A stretch of DNA of 64,000 nucleotides from Hsuehochloa calcarea (taxonomy: Eukaryota > Streptophyta > Magnoliopsida > Poales > Poaceae), in assembly GCA_036346395.1 (NCBI GenBank), contig CM070594.1, positions 19,191,385-19,255,384 on the forward strand. Direction: 5' to 3'. Below are positions 12,444 through 23,400 of this stretch, in pieces; position 1 is the stretch's first letter; each line of letters opens with the position of its first letter. The position numbers and the translations under genes were made by a program. The notes under the pieces were generated by a model, which made no database searches, was not told the origin of the DNA, and saw only the letters and a list, made by a program, of their open reading frames with translations.

Positions 12444-12448
12444 ATATC

Positions 12449-13925
12449 ACTACTAAATTTACTAAATTTTAAGGTGTATTTTCCCTACCACTTAGTGAAT
12501 AAAGCATTAATAGCGCAACATAGCCTAAAAAATATTAAAAGGATCAGCAACACCTTTCTAGTCAAAGCAGAAGGAATAAAATGTCCTAGGCAGAACACAA
12601 TGATCAATTCATTGAACTTTGACCATATACATATGCAACTTGGGGTATAATAGACTATAGAGCACAGGTAAACTATAAGCAGCACATTGCATTCAACAAC
12701 AAAATCCTGAATGAAATGACACTTGATTAATAACCAACCCATATTACAAAAGGGAACTGCAAAAAAAGACAGTATCAGGCAACTATATAAGTATCATTCT
12801 ATCAGATTGTAAAATTCAGACAATGCGTGACAAAAAAATTATGAGAAGATTTACAACAATTACAAGTCATGCCCCAATTGGAAACATATAGAACGGTAAG
12901 AGTGTTTCTATCAGAAATGAAAACTAAAAAAATACGGATGCCAAGAGTGCAGTACCAGAACTGAGCACAAGAGGAGTTCCTCTGTACATGGTGGAACTCA
13001 AATGCTAACCGGCAGCGCAAAAATGACTAGTTCCAAGTCACTTTTGACTTGTAGTTCTGAAGTTCTCTGTCCAATCAGCTCAGCAATTACAAAGAACTAT
13101 AGATGCCTGCCTGTTGAATTCAGAGGGAACACAAAGTAACACCATTCCTACAATCTGAAGTGGGCTTGAATACATCAGGTCTCTAACAATCTCCTCCAAA
13201 TGCTTCTCACTGGAATTGTCAGTGGATCTTATACTACAAAGCCGGTATGCACATCATGAGCCAATGATTATTCTCACGGAACTTACATAAGATAATACCA
13301 AAGCATTTAAATGCAAAGCATCTCGTTACTATGAAACATTAAGAAAACTATTGCTACAAAAAGAATTCCCAAATTGTGCTCCTTGGATCGACAATACCCT
13401 AGCATATCTTTCTCTCCCAGACCAACTAACAAAAGAAATAAATCCTTAGAATGGTGTATATAATAATTTATTATCCTCAGGTTGGCAAATACCCTCCAAA
13501 TTTTAGATTAGTAAACAATGTCACAATGAGGAAAGTATATTATAAAATTATCTACACGACAAAACAAGCATATAAAATTATCATTAGGCAACTGCAAATT
13601 GTTGTTTAAAGCATTAAATATTCAACACAAAGACCAAAAAAGTAAAAAAAATGTAAATATACATGATTCACCATTACATCATGTCTATTGTCAACAATAA
13701 GAATATCCTATGAGTTGGCAGAAGACCAAGGTAATAATAACTATATTTATAGTATGAGGATTGCCAGTGCCAACCTTTACAAGAATCATTACCAACACCA
13801 AGTAATCAATATCTTGGTCAAGATTTGCGATAATAGCAAAATTGGAATGCTATACAGATCGATGCAACCAATGTGGCAATGTTGTTGTGAGGAATGCTGA
13901 TTTCTCTACTGTGGTCTGGCTCTCT
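12449..13925. other. no gene seen (region 3' of kelch pseudogene)
   Basis: AT-rich sequence with only short open frames. It probably represents 3' flank or decayed intron of the kelch relic to its right. No terminal repeats are visible. Confidence 0.4.
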
Positions 13926-14026
13926 TCAAATGAACGAATGAATAAGATCATGTTCTATAGCATCAAGCAGGCCTTTCTTTGAAAAAGCATCATGCAGATT
14001 GTCACATTCATGTCTGCTCCAAGCCA
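13926..14026 (-). pseudogene. candidate terminal exon downstream of kelch relic
   Basis: On the minus strand an acceptor TTGTGCAG precedes 101 bp open to a stop (TGA, complement of 13926-13928). They read AWSRHECDNLHDAFSKKGLL then DAIEHDLIHSFI. Codon use looks protein-like. It is in the same orientation as, and downstream of, the kelch exons, so it may be the last exon of that gene, but no bridging exons were found between 14030 and 14600. Confidence 0.28.
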
Positions 14027-14607
14027 CTGCACAATGTTGCAAACTTACATTAGTTGATTGAGTAAGGGAGCTTCTTAGATGCAAATCTGATGTAGAAATC
14101 AGCGACGAGATTTAGCCTTTAGGATATGAAACACACAGTGCGTGATTTGATTTGATTGGAATTCATTGCTCTGGTAAAGGAATATCTACTACTACATGCC
14201 TGCATGCTTAGGCCTCGACTAGAAAACTCTTGTCTCATACAGAATTGTTGCGTCTATCTTATTAAGAGCTGTGACGAGATCAGGGGAGCATTAGCATAAC
14301 GAAGAACAATTTAAATCAGTACGTCAACATAGCATCAGAAGTGATATGAGATGACCAGTCCTTCCTAAGTTATGTTATCTTGCAATAGGTGCTCATTATG
14401 GCAATGATCTCTGTTAAATTTGGCAGATATTTCAAAAAATGGTTAATAAATGTACTTTCTAGTGTTGGCCAGCTTATCAAGATCGGGTCAGGAAGGGATG
14501 GGAAGTATAATAGGTTGTTGCAACATAAGAAATAGAAACTAACTAATCATCTAAGCAAACACAATCTTTGAGAGAACCCACGAACCAAACCAAGAAATGG
14601 CAATTAC

Positions 14608-15444
14608 CTCTGCCTCCAAATATAAGCAGCCTCTTCTCAATCATGGTCGCAGAGTGTCCACATCTTGGAGGTGGCACTGAAACAGTAACTGATAACTCTG
14701 TCCACTCAAGTGACACTATCCAAGAAAGAAATTTAAAATAAAAATGAATGCTCAACTTTTTGTTACCATCTTCGACCAAAAAGAAAAAATTCAATGCTCA
14801 ATACATCTTGAATAAATGAAATAGTTAGCTCACTTGTGTCCATGGTATATACATCAGACAACCGCTTTTTGCCATCCCAACCACCATACCTGAATAAAGA
14901 TGTCACAAATCACAAGCAATGATACCCAGTAACAATAGGGGAACTTGTATAAAATAAAACACCTACATGACAATTTTTCTGTTTCATATGGCTGAAGCAG
15001 CAACAAACTCCCACAGCGACGGCAAGTCACCAAAGCCGGTCATCTCTGACCATTGCCATATGTCTGAATATGAAAGAAGCATCACAACAGTGCTTAGTGA
15101 TTGCAGAAACACTCGGTATAAGTGCAAACAAACAAGGGAAAGGGGGATTTTAGAAAACTTGACGAAACAGAGAGGTTTACCGGTGTCGAGCATCTAGAAA
15201 TCACCTAACCTGCCAAGTAAACACCGCATTGTAAATAACAAAAATAAGGAATTTCTTTATGTGTTGCTTACAAACTCTAGTATATAGCTATACGCATTGC
15301 ACACCTCTTACCCCCTGAATGGCCACCGAAGATGAACATGTTACAGTCAATGACAACAGCTATGTGAAACTCCCTCTGGGCTGGGGTCTGCTTGCCCGTC
15401 TGAGCCATTACCCGTGTATTCAGGCGTGTACCAAAGCCTATTCT
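14608..15444 (-). pseudogene. kelch-repeat (galactose oxidase/kelch superfamily) gene relic
   Basis: Five spliced segments on the minus strand encode consecutive kelch repeats. They are 15305-15444 (CNMFIFGGHSGGK), 15181-15209 (LGDF-stop-MLDT), 14967-15063 (DIWQWSEMTGFGDLP), 14834-14889 (YGGWDGKKRLSDVYTMDT) and 14608-14715 (PPPRCGHSATMIEKRLLIF). Splice phases join correctly, for example AT|G giving Met before YGG. The intact protein would be a cytosolic beta-propeller, usually a protein-interaction module. Three lesions disable it: a 1-base frameshift in the first segment between the WYTPEY-type frame and the REFHIAV frame, a TAG at 15194-15196 where kelch context expects Trp, and a TGA at 14984-14986 after VAASAI. 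The preserved introns exclude a retroposed copy. The first exon and most of the C-terminus are missing or unreadable. Confidence 0.82.
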
Positions 15445-16060
15445 CTGCAACACGAATCGCATTCAGAAGTCTAAACAACAAGGCTCGGCATTCTCTCGTA
15501 TTATGCTTCTAGAATAGGAAAACTGCGTCCTCTAAATGTAATCGAACATCCCCTAGGTTGAAATAATCGCACTAAGTGCATAGATGCGGGCAGGTAATGA
15601 GGGAAAGCAAGCTTGTTTCTGACGAGTCCCGACCGATCGGCGGTGGTGACCAACGGCCCCTGCGGGCGTTTGCTGCTGCTGCGTGGGCGGGGGGGGCGTC
15701 GAGCGAGGGGAATGGGAGGTAGGGACATGGTGGCGGTTAAGGCGAGGGGTGGAGATCATTGCGGCGTCGGGTGAGGGGAATGGGATCGAGGACGACGGAG
15801 GGGCGAAGGGGCGAGAGGCGGCGGAGGGGCGACGAGGGCGACGGAGGGGCGAGAAGTGGTGGGTGGAAAAGGTGGGCGAGGGGGTGGTTGGGAGTGGGCG
15901 ATGGGGACGAGGTGGGCGGCGGGCGGGAGTTCGGAGTAATTATAAAGTAGTTAAGATTTTTAGAACCGTATACACGGATAGGTATCAATCACTTTATTCC
16001 GTTAACCTTGTTAGATACAAATATGACTTATTTTTCAGATTAAATCTCTATATTTATTAT
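15445..16060. other. GC-rich flank upstream of kelch relic
   Basis: This is probably the decayed 5' exon or promoter of the kelch pseudogene, with Pro/Arg-rich frames on one strand and Gly/Arg-rich frames on the other (15553-15988). No kelch motif is readable here, so I call no exon. Confidence 0.35.
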
Positions 16061-16172
16061 TTGGATCTACCACAATTGAAGGTGTAGATTTTTTCTTTGT
16101 TCACCGATTAACGTGATAATTTCTACCTCTTAAAAGCGAGCATAGTGGCTTATTTCTTTCTTTGATAGATTT
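16061..16172. repeat. dispersed copy of the 2.2-4.8 kb repeat unit
   Basis: GGATCTACCACAATTGAAGG followed by TTCACCGATTAACGTGATAA and TAAAAGCGAGCATAGTGGCT closely matches segments near 2400-2520, 3415-3540 and 4375-4490. It is evidence of a mobile or dispersed repeat family. Confidence 0.6.
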
Positions 16173-17195
16173 TGTACAGTACAACACGACGCTGTTTGCT
16201 ACATAGATTTGCAGTTTTCTCTCGCAAATCGGCACTGTGCAGCACCATTCTTCCCTGACTTTGCCTCTTGCTAGCCAGAGGATCCGGCTCCACGCCTATA
16301 GGAGTGGTCAAAGGCTCAGAGCCACGTCCGATGTCAAGCTCAGCCGGCCACCGATGGCAATCAACGGTGGCTCCACTGCCCGTCGCTGACGTTCGCAATG
16401 GGCGCCCGTAGATTACTGATTTTGTCAATCAAAACCTATAACAAAATCAAGTGGCCTAATAATAAGTAGAATTGAGGAGCGGTTCTTTCTACCCATTATA
16501 TTTTAGACGGTTATACCGAGTCGACCATTGCATCTGCAACGAGATCACTATCATCTTAGTCCAACCCACGGTGCCCACCGAATCCTTCCACAGGAAGTCA
16601 AAAACTACTCCTCTGCCATCTACTTCGACAACCAAGCCACCAAATGTCAACGATTCTTGGCACCACACAGTCTCAACGGAAGATGATAACCGAGGGAGGG
16701 AAGGAGGGAGGGGAGGAGGGAGGGAGTTCGCCGCCACAGTCCGCGCTGGCTTGGCTAGCCTTCCGCACCGCACGCACGCTCCCCGGAGAGGCGGACGCCG
16801 CGTTGGTCGCCGGTGAGATCCCTTGGTGTGGCCGTGGGGGCACCGCTTCCTCTCCCCACGCCGTCGCTCGCCTTGTTCCTTCCTTCTGCGTGGTTTCTCT
16901 CTTGTTCTGGTCTTCCGCCGCGCGGATGTGGGCGGGAACTGATCCGCGCCGTTGGTCCACGTCTATTGGCTTGGGGCACCGGTGGCCTGGCCTCCGTCGA
17001 TAGGCCCTAGCCCGAGTCCCTCGTGGCCTCGCTCCTTTATGCCGCGGATTGATCCCAATTTTTCATTTTCATTACGTAGATTCGACCGATTCTTTTCTAC
17101 TGTCCCCTTCACGAGAGATTTCTGTTGAATTTCAGGCTCTATCCGGAACGATGACATTTCCCGGTTCTCGACGGAATAGAAGAACTGTTTCCTGC
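16173..17195. other. GC-rich gene-5'-like region, no defensible CDS
   Basis: A GC-rich stretch (16600-17040) with CT-rich sequence resembles a promoter and first exon of a plus-strand gene. Frames on both strands are open but low-complexity. A link to the candidate exon at 17649-17713 is possible but not shown. Confidence 0.3.
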
Positions 17196-17196
17196 G

Positions 17197-17263
17197 AAAT
17201 ACCCGTGCAATTCCTGCGTTCTAATGCCCTAATACCCGTGCAATTCCTGTGTTCTAATGCCCT
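17197..17263. repeat. 34-bp tandem duplication
   Basis: AATACCCGTGCAATTCCTG(C/T)G followed by TTCTAATGCCCT occurs twice in direct succession, immediately left of the hAT-like MITE. Confidence 0.8.
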
Positions 17264-17354
17264 GTTTGGAACACAGGAATTTCATGGACAGGGTAGGAAT
17301 TAGGAATTTCACAGTTCGATTTCAAGCAGGATTCTCACGTTCCGAACAGGCCCC
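17259..17354. mobile_element. short hAT-like MITE
   Basis: Inverted ends GCCCTGTTTGGAAC and GTTCCGAACAGGCCCC flank an interior with CACAGGAATTT and GGAATTTCACAG. This matches the look of small hAT-type MITEs common in grasses. No clear 8-bp TSD was found. Confidence 0.6.
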
Positions 17355-17648
17355 TTTTGAACGATCGTAGTATTAGCTCACTCTGAGCTCCTCTCTTGGG
17401 AAATCAAATCTGTATTATTTGTTGTCTGTCATCTGGAAGTAAAGAGTTAGGTTCTGAAAGTTACTTGTATCAACCCGGCAACATCAATCTACATGACAGA
17501 GAAAAAGCAAGATAAATTCAGAGGTCAGTCAGTTGTCGACTGCCATGCCACTGAATAATTGTATCCACAGAGTTAGTACTTCATCATCACCACGAAAATA
17601 ACCATATTTTCTTTTGGGATCTCTTGCAACCACTACATCTTTAAGCAG

Positions 17649-17713
17649 GTTGCCCTGAAATGTATGCTTTCGCAGAGGCGGTTATTCAACTCAGCTATTT
17701 CAGGCATGAGGAG
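17649..17713 (+). other. candidate exon of unknown gene
   Basis: A TTTAAGCAG acceptor precedes 65 bp reading CPEMYAFAEAVIQLSYFRHE, ending at a consensus donor GAG|GTAAGT. Both splice sites are strong. The gene is not recognised. The solo LTR at 17785 starts 70 bp downstream, so it may have inserted into the following intron. Confidence 0.35.
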
Positions 17714-17784
17714 GTAAGTCATTTCAGTGGTTATACTTCTATTAAGAAACTAATCTTCTTTCTTCTTTTATCACTTGATTCGTT

Positions 17785-19938
17785 TATAATACTCCGGAAT
17801 TTAGTCGGGTGAATAGACAGCTAGTCGGGGAAGAAAAACAATAGAAAAGGAAAATTCCTGAAAATAAAAGGGGTTATTGCTTATTTTCACCAACCTGGGC
17901 CGCGGCCCAGGAGGCCCAAGAGGGGAGGCCGGCCAAGGGAGGGGGGGGGGCGCCCAAAACCCTAGCCGCCCCACTCCCCTCCCTTTCTCCCCCAAGCCGC
18001 CACCCCCATCCCCATTGTCTCCCCCTGCGTCATCACCTCCTCCACAGCACCTCCTCCCTCCCCGGCGAAGCCCGTTGCGTTGGTCCATTGGAAAGAAGGC
18101 GAGGAGGCGATTTTCGGAGGGCCAAACCAGGGGAGGTAGCAGATCAGATCTGTGCAGTGGGTTGCTCGTCAGTTTTGGGTAAGATGCAAACGTTTTCTGA
18201 TATTGCCATCTCTTAGAAAGTTGTATCCCTCGATTTTATCTTTCTTTTGGCACCGATATCACCGGATTTGGAGTCATAGTTTAGGAGTTATGGCCGTTTT
18301 GCTACGACTGTGCAGGAAAGCAGACGAGATTTGGCAGTCTGCATGTATAGTCAGATTGTATTTTTTTGAGCCCGAATCTGAAGAGCCACCCAAAACGAAA
18401 GTTGTAGCCATTCCAGTAAGATTTCAGGATTGATAAAGAACATATTTTTTAGACGTGTGAATCAAAAGTTATTGAATTTTTACCGTCGCTATTGTCTGAT
18501 TGTCAAACTGAGGGAACAACAAACTTCATCAGAACATTAGGATTATTAGAAGGCTGAATCAGGAGTCTTACCCAACTAGGTTATTGTAGCCTGTTTAATA
18601 ATCTTTCCAAATTGATAAAGATCATCTCAATTGGATCTGTAGAGTGAAAGTTATGCCATGTTGTTTACTGTTGTGCTGTATTCTGGACAGATGTCTGTCA
18701 ATGGTTTTCAACGGTTGTTTAGACCACTAGTTTGGCCGAATCAAAGAACCCCACCAACTAGAGTTTCGTAGCCTGTTACGTTAAGAATATTTGAGCACTG
18801 GTTTCAAGTCATTCGGAGTTACATATATTTAATTACGATTTTTCTCGTACTGCTGTTCCGGGAAGCATTATGCTAGACTGCTGGAAATTTGGGTAGAACC
18901 TCTCTTTGAGTCATAGGTCTTGAGGAGTTGGATTAAGGGGTGTAAACGGAGTCCAGCATTCATCGTATTTATTGTTACCGCTATGCTTGTGTAGGAGGCG
19001 GAGTTCCAGAGTAGAGACACCAATTTTGCTTCCTTGTGTGCCGTAGCGGGAAAGAAAGAAACAGACAAGTGCATTTATATTGTGGTTGATATACGATTGT
19101 TCCATATGATGACTCATGGTAACTTGTGCTTATTCGATGCGCTGATTTATAGTGATATGTACTTGTTCATGATGGCATAATTTACCAAAATTCGATTACT
19201 ATTATTTTTATTGTTCATCATGTGCACTCATGAATGCAAGTTATGAACTTGCGACACCCACAGGAGTGGGTAGTGATTGTAAGACCCACCATTCTAAAGT
19301 GGGCAATATGGATCCCCGGTTGACTTGTTCTCAAACGGGCTTTGGATCCCCGCGTTTTGTAGAACGCGGCATAAGTGAACACCGACGGTGTTCACTCGCT
19401 ATCTACCGTATGAGCAAAGAGAAGAGCATGTGCATTCATTCATTCATTCATATGTTGATTTGATTCATGATGTTGATATACTGTTGGATAATGAATGATT
19501 TTGTTATGTTTTGTATCATTGCACTTGCTGAGTCTTGGACTCACCCTTGCCGTGTTGTTTTTCTTTTAGGTACATCGTTTGTAGACGGCATGCATGGGCG
19601 GGAGTAGAAATTATTATGGTTGCACACTGGCACGAATAAAGTTGAACAAAACATTTAAGTCATACCTTAAATTTTGAATTGTCTTATGTGAGGCTTACTT
19701 CTTTACGTCCTATGTTGTAGTCAACCTACTTTTGAGATTGATAGCGTTTTATGGTTGTTTCTTTCATGAACATATTTAGTACACGCGTTGGATATTTGCT
19801 TATTATTGTTGTTATTTGCGCGAATGTCCGGATAGTTCGATTTACAAAGGAGACTCTGCCGAAATTTATTGTAGTGTCTTAGATTTGTAGTTGTTATATT
19901 GTTATTTAGTAAGGCTCATGTTGGGCTGGGGTGTTACA
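17785..19938 (+). mobile_element. solo LTR, gypsy-type
   Basis: The block runs from TATAATACTCCGGAATTTAG (expected TGTAA..., second base apparently mutated) to GGCTGGGGTGTTACA. Identical 5-bp repeats TCGTT flank it at 17780-17784 and 19939-19943. It has the typical grass gypsy LTR layout: a GC/CT-rich leader (17880-18140), then sequence with a GTGGGTAGTGATTGTAAGAC phrase and a CTTGCTGAGTCTTGGACTCA phrase near the end. There is no coding sequence, so it is the product of LTR-LTR recombination. Confidence 0.75.
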
Positions 19939-19943
19939 TCGTT

Positions 19944-20440
19944 GTTGTGAGCTGAGGATGGCAGATTACATTTGCATGATGAGATTGAGTTTCCATGGGA
20001 CATCTTTCTGAGCTGTTCTTTCTTTCTTGAGCAGGTCCATCATTAGTTTCTTGTAAAGCAGAAGAACATCTCTCTCTTTTTTATTTAAGAAAGAGTGGGT
20101 GGGGATAGAACGCAGGACCTCACGCTCCAGGTCCCAGAAGAACATTTCTATATAAAGGGAAAATAAGAGCAAGAACAAGAGGTATCATAATCATCATCTA
20201 TTTAGTTTCTATGTTCCATGCTATATATATATATATATATGAATTAAATATTTATGTTAACGACTAACTTGTTGCATTTACATTTGGTCCTTGCTATTTG
20301 TATAAACTTTCCCGCTTAGGTATAAGCAGTTATATATGTTATCAAAAGAGGAACAAAGACTAGCACCTGACGTACTACGCAGAATGTGCCAGTTTTGTTC
20401 ATATAAGTTCAGCAGACGTTTGCATGAACCATACTGCCCG
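19944..20440. other. 3' flank of the ABCB gene
   Basis: No gene is seen. It probably includes the ABCB 3' UTR (read leftward from 20440) and a short AT microsatellite at 20222-20241. The 70-residue minus-strand frame at 19966-20178 has no recognisable features. Confidence 0.45.
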
Positions 20441-23400
20441 CTATGAAGAGGCTGCTGAATGAAGGGCGACGAGGGATGCGTATGCGCCATCCTTGATGTT
20501 GATCAAGGTACCGTGCTTTCCCTTCTCAATGATCACTCCATTCTTCACAACCGCAATTACATCCGCGTTTTGTATTGTAGATAAACGGTGGGCGACGATC
20601 ACTGTTGTCCGGTTAACCATCACTCTGTCCAGTGCATCCTGAACCACCCGCTCGGATTCAGCATCCAGTGCACTGGTTGCTTCATCGAGGAGCAGGATCT
20701 TAGGGTCTTTCACGATTGCACGAGCAATCGCAACACGCTGCTTTTGCCCTCCGGACAATTGAGCTCCACGCTCTCCAACCATTGTGTCATACCCCTACAA
20801 TTGTTCAGGTAAAACACTTCTTTGAGCAACAGTTTTTGGCACTAAATTGTATAGCAAAGCTAAATTTGTCTCAGACTCCAAGTGAAGGAGGGAAAATCTA
20901 ACCTGGAGCGAAGAACTAATGAACTTGTGAGCATTTGCCAATTCTGCAGCAACTATGATCTCAGATTCTGTTGCTTGTCCCTCCTTCCCATAAGCAATGT
21001 TTGCTCGTATTGTGTCGTTGAACAGAGCTGGTTCTTGACTCACCAGGCCCATTTGTTGCCTTAGCCACCTTAGCTGAAACTTCTGTATGTCCACACCATC
21101 TAGGAGTATATGGCCTACATCAGGGTCATAAAACCTCTGAAGCAATGAAATGGCTGTTGATTTGCCACTACCACTCTCTCCAACAAGTGCAACAGTCTGA
21201 TAGACAAATAATTAAGATTGTTAGCTTTAGTAACCATAAACACTATGAGCTTAAAGAGGATCTTATATGTTAGGAAGGTCACTTGCCTTTCCAGAATGAA
21301 TTGTCAAGCATAGGTCTCGGAAAATCTCAACATCTGGCCTGGTAGGATATCTGAAGCTAACATGCTGGAATTCGATATTGCCCCGTAGTGCCTCGACAGT
21401 CACTCCTGCATCCTCACTTGGGTCTATCCTAGATTTACGGTCCACGATTGCAAATATAGAAGATGCAGCTGATTGTGCTTTCGAAGAATCTGATGTAAGG
21501 GTGCTTGACTGCGACACCCCAATCGCTGCCATAGCAAGAGCAAGAAAAACCTGCATTTAGATGGACAACTTATTAGAGATCTTCATTTCCAAACTGCATG
21601 TTTCGATTCAAATCCTATTTCTTCGACTGCATTTTAGTAGTCACATAGTACCTTTTCTCTGTTCCTTCTTGTTTAAATAATAATAATTTTATTTATTCCT
21701 ACATGTGTAAGCTAGCTGAAGTTAACATTCTACCAGTACAGTACTCACCCTGAAAACTTTAGGAAAAGTTGTCTTCTCATCCTCAACAAGCCGAGCACCA
21801 GCATAAAAGCTAGCTGCATACACACCAAATAACAAGAAGAAGGAAACACCAAAACCGATTCCACTTATGATCCCTGTTCTGATTCCTGTTCTTAGGGGAC
21901 CTTCACATTTCTTCTTGTACAAATCCATTACCTTTTCTTCAGCCGAGAATGAGGCTACTGTTCTTATACTGCTTACTGCATCATTTGCGACTTGACTTGC
22001 CTCCTCATACATCATCTACATATACAAGTAACCAAATGAAGTTTTGTACAACTAATAAGGAACCGAAAGAAAAGACATTTCAGAGGTAGAGGACAAACCT
22101 TGGCATCTGCACTGAAACCCTGAATGAACTTCATCTGGATCCATCCATTTAGGCCAATGAGTGGTATTAAAGCTAGGATGATGAGTGATAACTCCCAGTT
22201 TGATACAAAGGCAATGACTAAACCAGCAACCAAGGTTGCAGAGTTTTGTACAACCAATTGAAGTGCATCACCCACGAGCCCCCTAACTTTTGCTGCATCA
22301 GCTGATAGCCTTGCACCAATTGCTCCACTTGAGTTCTCTGGGTGATCAAACCATTCGATCTCCATATTTACCACCTTCTCAAATGTCATCAGTCTGATCC
22401 TTCTGATCAACCTGCACCCAGCTACAGAGAAAAGGTACGAACTTACAGGAAGTGACATGAAGTACACTGCACCAAACACCAAGAACATGGATGACCAGAA
22501 CTGTGAATCCTTCCTTAGCAGGTGCGGGGGCTCGTAGAATGCTTTGATCACATTCGATAGGAGTATTGCAAAGATTGGGAAGATTACTCCACTGATGACT
22601 GAGGCAATGGAACCTAGTATGAGCACTGGGATTTCTGGCTTATTCAGAGATGCGAGGCGACTGAGAGGTACTTCCTGTGGTATCTCATCACATAGTTTCT
22701 TGGATGAACCATCCTGGATGTCAATCCCGAGAGGCATACCGAATGGTACCGAGAACGAATGGTGGCTGCTGTTGTCACGAGATGACCTCCGGCTAGCTGA
22801 CTGATTTGTTGTTGTTGACAATTGTTTGCCTGAGCGAGCTCCAGAATCACCCTTTCGATCTGACTTGTCCTGCCGGTTTGCTTCCTGTAGCCGTATCAGC
22901 TGACTGTAAGCTCCCTCTGGATCCTTTAGAAGCTCATGGTGTGGACCTGGTCAAAATTTGAAAAATTTAAGCAAAGATGCAATGAGCAACTGAAGACTGA
23001 CAAACGATGATTTTGATCACTGATGTTTCAGAAATTTACCTTTTTCAACTAGTGATCCTTGATGGATGACAGCGATGGTATCAGCATTTCTAACAGTACT
23101 CAGGCGGTGCGCAACTATAACAGTTGTCCTGTTTGTCATGATCCTATCAAGAGCCTCCTGCACAATCCTTTCAGACTCGGCATCCAGAGCGCTTGTAGCT
23201 TCATCCAATAGTAGGATTCTTGGATCTTTCAGAATTGCTCTTGCGATGGCAATTCTTTGCTTCTGCCCACCAGAAAGCTGTGTCCCATGCTCACCAACCG
23301 AAGTATCAAAACCCTGTGAAATATCACAAACAGAAGATACCTTAATATATGATGCCCAATAATCTGAACTACTGAAACATGTAAAACTTTCTTATAGAAC

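Noticed and set aside
20588..22804. Plus-strand frames across the ABCB gene
   Set aside because: Antisense shadows of well-supported minus-strand exons.
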